Shown here piece by piece: positions 59,291 to 64,000 of a stretch of DNA of 64,000 nucleotides. A program made the translations under genes and the position numbers. Every line of letters begins with the position of its first letter. Positions within the stretch are counted from its first letter, which is position 1. Where the stretch lies: NCBI GenBank assembly GCA_022605955.1, contig JAKCOZ010000015.1:12033287-12097286 (forward strand), given 5' to 3'. The notes under the pieces were generated by a model. The model searched no databases. It saw nothing but the letters and a program-made list of their open reading frames with translations, and had not been told where the DNA came from. The DNA comes from Rallus limicola. Its lineage: Eukaryota > Chordata > Aves > Gruiformes > Rallidae.

Positions 59291-60539
59291 TATGCATAGA
59301 TGCAAGGCTGCTGTGCCTACCGGGTGCCCCCGGACAGGCCTGGGACACTCCCAAGGCTCTTAGCACACTCAGGTCTTTGCTGTGGGCTCCACTGAGTAGC
59401 CAGAGTGTCCCCTGCCTGTCCCCGACCCGACCCGACGGAGCAGCTAGGAACAGCAATCCCCCTTGCAAGGTGCAGCCATAGGGCACGCTTGGAAATTCGG
59501 GGTTGCTCTGCTGGGGAGCTGGTGCATTTGCAGGGAAAGAAGAGGTATGAGCATCACCCTGGGCACTCCAGACATCTCCTTGCACTTGTGCTGACTCCTG
59601 CACCCATAGCCACATTTACTCACACTCAGAAGCAGTCACTACTCCAGGGGTGCTGAGCCTCAGCTGCATGACAGCTCCCCTGGCACACCCCACAGCCCCC
59701 CTCCCCCCAAAATAACTTTTGGACTCATCTGTGCCCTAGTCCTGCCTCAGCCCTCAGCAGTCTTAGTGCCCAGTTTGGTAAAACTTGTCCTCCCCCTGAA
59801 TCCCAGCAGCCCAGCCATGGAACCTGTCCCTTCCCTCGGGTGCCCCAGGGGCTGCAGTCAGCTTCCAGCCCTCCCCATTGGTGCTGGGTGATCTCCCTAC
59901 CTGCCAGCTGCAAGCAGGACAGGGTAAATGAGGTAGCCCAAATTTGGGGAGCAACTGGTAATACTGGGGGAGAAAAATAAACAATGCACGCAAAAAAAGG
60001 GAGTCCTCCTTCCCTCCTGCAGTTAGCATGAAGCCCGTGCCTTCAAGTTCAGGGCAGCACCAGACTCTTTTTCTCTCTCTTTTTTACTTTTTCTCTCTCC
60101 CCACTAGGTTTTCTTGTTTCTATTCTTCCACCCCTTCCAAAAAATAATTAAAATAAGACAAACCTAAAACCAAACACCACCTGCATAAAAGAAAACACCC
60201 CAGTGTGTCCATGCAGCCCCTGGCTCCAGAGCAGGAGATCCCCCAGCCCCGAGCCTGGGACAGATGTCCCCTCGGCCCTCACCCACCCTCCTTTCCCTGA
60301 CAGCCCTTGAGTGGGTGCCCAGGTACCAAACAAGGTGACATTATGTTTTGCACCACCACAGCACACCCCTGCATCCCTAGCACTGCCCAGGGGGCCAGCA
60401 GGCTCTGGTTTGGGGACAGAACACCCGCACTGTCCCATAAAGTTCATTCCTCCCCTGCCTGGAAAGGGAGAGAAACTTCCCTGGGAAGTTGTGGGTGAGC
60501 AGCAGCCCCAGCCAGCCCCTGCCCCTGCTCAGGAGTTTT

Positions 60540-60960
60540 GCAAATGTTCAACTTGTACTAATTTTTTTATGGCTGCATTCACAGTTGTTCCTTGTAAAGA
60601 ACGGACCTGTGTTAGTTTATTAATAACCTAAACATTACGTATTAAAGACCTATGAGTGACACAAGATGACAAAAAGCTGTATTTTTCCAATATACACAAG
60701 CACACATTTAATAACCTTCTATTGCATCTCAGCTAGGCCTTCTCTCTGATGGTTCCCATGGCAACTGAGATAAAAAAGCAGCCATTTTCCATATCTCTAT
60801 GAAAGTCTATTATATTGCAGGATTAGTTCATCTTCTGCTAAGGTCAAACACAAAGTCATACAACCTGAAATATTTAGAATCCATGTACATTCATTTTTTT
60901 ATATGCCCTTTCATTTTCCACAAAAGACTGGGATCCTCTGAGGTTTTATTCCCCAGAAAA
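60540..60960. promoter_or_regulatory. Candidate upstream element with RFX X-box next to GATA site
   Basis: GTTCCCATGGCAAC at 60752-60765 fits the RFX X-box (inverted GTTNCC half-sites) and is followed 3 bp later by GATAAA. The surrounding 400 bp is AT-rich, complex and repeat-free. Confidence 0.35.
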
Positions 60961-61089
60961 TGCTAAGCAAAGCAATAAAAAAATCATGATTAGCAGCTGA
61001 TGAAAAGTTCAATTGTTTTTTTTTCTTTTTTTTTTCTTCCTTTCCCCAGGTTGTTCCCCCACCCCCCCTTAAAAAAAAAAAATCCCCAC

Positions 61090-61230
61090 ACCACTATTGC
61101 TGGGCAGATAGTGCCTTCCCCATTTATCTCTATCAGCAGCCGTGATTGCAGCCGATACCGGCCGCCTAATTGGGCTCGGAGCAATTTGCAGGCGGACGGC
61201 GTCACCTTCTGGCTAAGGCGGGTGAGACAG
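61090..61230. promoter_or_regulatory. Candidate GATA autoregulatory enhancer, upstream cluster 2
   Basis: AGATAG at 61106-61111, TTATCT at 61124-61129, CTATCA at 61130-61135 and CGATAC near 61154 lie within 50 bp. They are followed by the homeobox-type CCTAATTGGG. A poly(T)/poly(A) stretch sits just upstream. Confidence 0.4.
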
Positions 61231-61518
61231 CGGCGGTGCAGGGTCAGCCCCGGGGGTTGGGGGTGGCTTTAGCATCCCCCCGCCCCGGCACCGCCCGGGA
61301 TCGAGGCGGGAACAGGGCTGGGGGGGGGTGTGTGTGTGATGTGCGGGTGCGGTACCCCGGGGGTGCGCAGGACGGGACCGCTCACCTCTGCGCTGTAGGA
61401 GGGAGCATCCCCTCGCTATACAGGCCCGCAGACGCTCCGGGAGTTCGTGTCTGCTTGTTCCTGCCACGGTTAAAACGGGTTTATTTGTTAGTGAGTCCCG
61501 GCACCGGCACGGCTCAGG

Positions 61519-61577
61519 TATCACAGAGTCGCAGGGGTGGGAAGGGACCTCCAGAGATCATCGGGTCCGACCCCACA
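61519..61577 (-). mobile_element. CR1 LINE 3' tail fragment
   Basis: The plus strand reads TATCACAGAGTC, then GGGAAGGGACCTCCAGAGAT and CATCGGGTCCGACCCC. This is the reverse complement of a CR1 3' end, so the element is on the minus strand. Only about 60 bp remain and it is somewhat diverged. Confidence 0.82.
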
Positions 61578-64000
61578 CTAACGGGATAAATAAACACGTT
61601 AAACTCATCTGAGTTGTTCCCACAACCCCTGATCTTCCACACGGTGTGGAGATGGGAGGCAAAGTCATTTTCTTCTTTCTTTTTTCTTCTTTGTTTCTTT
61701 ATGAAGGAGTTGGCACCGTAACTCAGCCGGGTCCTGGTGACACCTAGAAATGCAATAAAATAAAACCTGGGCAGCCTTCAGACAGCCTGAATGGTGACAA
61801 ACATGTTATTGCCTATGTCATGAAGAACTATGGCTCACTTTTTTTTTTTTTCCCCAAGGTCACTCCTGAAACCCTGGAAAATCGGGGGAGAGAATTTGTG
61901 CGTGTGGCCACCCGTGCCTGGGGCTTTGTTCCCAGGTACCTGCTGCAATTTGACATTTATTCCAGCCCCTTTTAATGTGGAAAAATAGAGGCTCTGGAAG
62001 TATGTGTAAAAGGGGAGAAGCTCGTGGGTGCCAGAAGGATGGAGAATTTTTTTTCTCCTTCTTTTTCCCATCCCTCCATCCCCAGGTGGCCCCACAGGGA
62101 TGTGCCAGTGGCTTTGGCCATGCTGTCAGAGTAGCCCAGCGTAGACCAGGTGGGGTGTTAGTAGGGATGGTGTGTCCCAGGCTGTCCCTGGAGTGGACCT
62201 GTGCTTGCTACAAAGAGGTGGGGTGGAAGTAGGGGGCAGGAGCAGAGGATGGGCAGAGCCAAATCCCAGCCTTAGCCCTTCGTCCTCTGCTGCCTTAGTT
62301 TCCCTCAGCCCAGGTGATGTGGGTGACACAGGGTGCACACCCACACAGTGTTGCCAGAGGTTGACATGTACCCAGAGATGATTTTAATAAACTGTTTGCA
62401 GGTAGGTGCTGCACAATGGTGACCAGAGCCATGCTCACCTCCCAAAACCAGGAAGAAGCCCCTACTCTGAGCAGCACACCTGAAAGGGGGATGCCAGAAC
62501 AGCTTCCCCATGGGGAAATGGCTTCACCTGGGGCACCTGTGCACCTATAAAAGCCCACACCTGCACCCTTCCTGCCTTTTGGGCTTTGCTTCCTTCTGCT
62601 CCTTTTGGCAGAGGGCGGATAGCTCCATTTTTAGGGCTACTGTGATTGTTTATCCTCAGCCTCAGATCCTGGGATTTGGAGGTCATGCCTCTATTTTAAT
62701 TTTTTTTTCCAGAAGTGTCTTTATTTCTGGTCTCATGGCTCATAATAAGAAGAAACCTGGAAGTTTGAAGGAGGAGTTCAGAGCATCATAAGTGGGTTTC
62801 TTTTTTAACTGCTGTGTTTTCTTTTCTTCCCCACCTTACCCTTGCCATCCTGGGCAGCAGCAGCTGATGCAGTGTTTGCATGTCTGGGTCTGCAGCCTTG
62901 AGAAAGCCTCTGGAAATCTGGGAGGAGGCATGCCTTTCAGCTAAAAAGGGGTTTTCTTCTGCCTACAGCTCTTGGGGTGGTGGTGATGGGGGTGGTGTTT
63001 TCTCATAGCTCTGGCTGTTTCATGAGACCTGCTGCTGGGGTTAGGTAGAGGCTGAGCTGCCCCAGTGCTGGGAATATGGGTGCTATGAGGGGGCTGTGAC
63101 AGAGCTCTCTGTGAGGATCCCTGTCCTCCAGCAAGTGGGATGTTTGTGTGCCTGGGAGGCTATTTGGGACACTGTGGAGCCATGCTGGGTGCTCTGCTGA
63201 GTGCTGTTGGAACCCAGCAAGGAGAGAAAATTGGATAAGAAACACCCCCAAGTTCCCTTGGGCTGCAAATATTTAGATTATTTCCAGTGGCCAGTCACTG
63301 CTGGGGAAGCCTGGGGGCATGTGGGGCTCCTGACATGTGATGGCTTTTTGCAGGAGCAGGGTGGCTGCTCCTGCCTGGGAGGAAAGGGCTCCTTCCAAAC
63401 CTGGGGGCTCTGGAGCCACTGGTGCCACCGAGGAGATGCTCCCTGCTCCCCCTCCCTGCCAAGCCTGGCACCCAGTTTGGCTCCCAGTTGTTTTTCTGTC
63501 TCTGGGTGACATCTGGTGTGTTGCTGTGAGTTCCCAGAAAGAGGCCCTGATGGAGGATGTCAGGGCAGGGAGAAAGGAGCTGACCTTGCTATTAAAAGGC
63601 AACAGAAATGGAAACGTTTCAGGCTGTTTCCAGCAGTTGTCTCTGGGAAGAAAAACCTTGTTCTGCTCCATCAGGCCCTCGTGGGCAGCTTTTCCCTGCT
63701 AATTATCCATTTGATGCCATACTGGAGATGTTTAATTTATTCTGCCCCCACTGCTGCACCTGAAAAGGTCTTGTGAAGGTTGAGAAGGGGTTAAGTCCTA
63801 CTGATCCTTTATGACTTATGTACGTTCCTGGTCTTATAGTGACACCAACAGCTCTGATGCTCTTGAATCAAAGATGCTCATCTTGAGTGTGAAGACTTCA
63901 GGGCCAGATCGTGCTCTGAGTCCTAGGAAATCCCACTGAATCCAGCCCAGCGTTCCCAGCAGCACCTCTTTAGAGAGGGAACTTCTTTCAAATCTGCTCC

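Larger units (their letters stand above)
58751..64000. other. Upstream intergenic region, no gene recognised
   Basis: CpG density falls after 58.7 kb. It contains the GATA clusters, the X-box element and the CR1 tail; from about 61.6 kb to the end I see only unremarkable intergenic sequence with short T tracts. Confidence 0.55.

Noticed and set aside
58751..64000. Possible RPN1 or other upstream neighbour exons
   Set aside because: No recognisable protein segment or exon with consistent borders.

Overview
This window is vertebrate nuclear DNA, most likely from a bird. Two observations point there: truncated CR1-type LINE fragments (about 7.44 kb and 61.52 kb), and a complete GATA2 gene whose product is 466 residues, 14 fewer than human GATA2 and, as I recall it, the length of the chicken protein. 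The species cannot be fixed from the sequence alone.

Layout. (1) 1-37.6 kb is non-coding sequence downstream of GATA2, because the gene is on the minus strand. I found no coding exon there. It holds simple repeats, one clear and one probable old CR1 fragment, several stretches that look like conserved regulatory DNA (about 6.9, 7.8, 15.0 and 35.4 kb) and one good plus-strand poly(A) signal near 17.3 kb. (2) 37.6-49.8 kb is GATA2: a 3'UTR of about 2.4 kb, five coding exons (229, 600, 146, 126 and 300 bp, all with GT-AG borders and a continuous frame), and a proximal non-coding first exon with TATA-like and CCAAT elements. (3) 47-58.7 kb is an unusually broad CpG-rich domain covering the 5' half of the gene and about 9 kb upstream, broken by short AT-richer islands that look like embedded enhancers or the distal promoter. 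(4) 58.7-64 kb is upstream intergenic DNA with two clusters of GATA sites, an RFX X-box beside a GATA site and a CR1 tail.

Function. GATA2 is a two-zinc-finger transcription factor of blood stem and progenitor cells, endothelium, mast cells, parts of the nervous system and the urogenital tract. It regulates itself and is regulated by other GATA factors, TAL1/LMO2, ETS and other factors. The most interesting content is therefore the wiring around it: a composite E-box-like/GATA/ETS element in the intron between the two zinc-finger exons, resembling the mammalian '+9.5' stem-cell enhancer but with an altered E-box; upstream GATA clusters resembling the mammalian autoregulatory sites; an octamer-SOX composite with a 3-bp gap; and plus-strand splice donors suggesting a divergent antisense transcript like mammalian GATA2-AS1. 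Regulatory calls rest on motif reading only; conservation was not measured.
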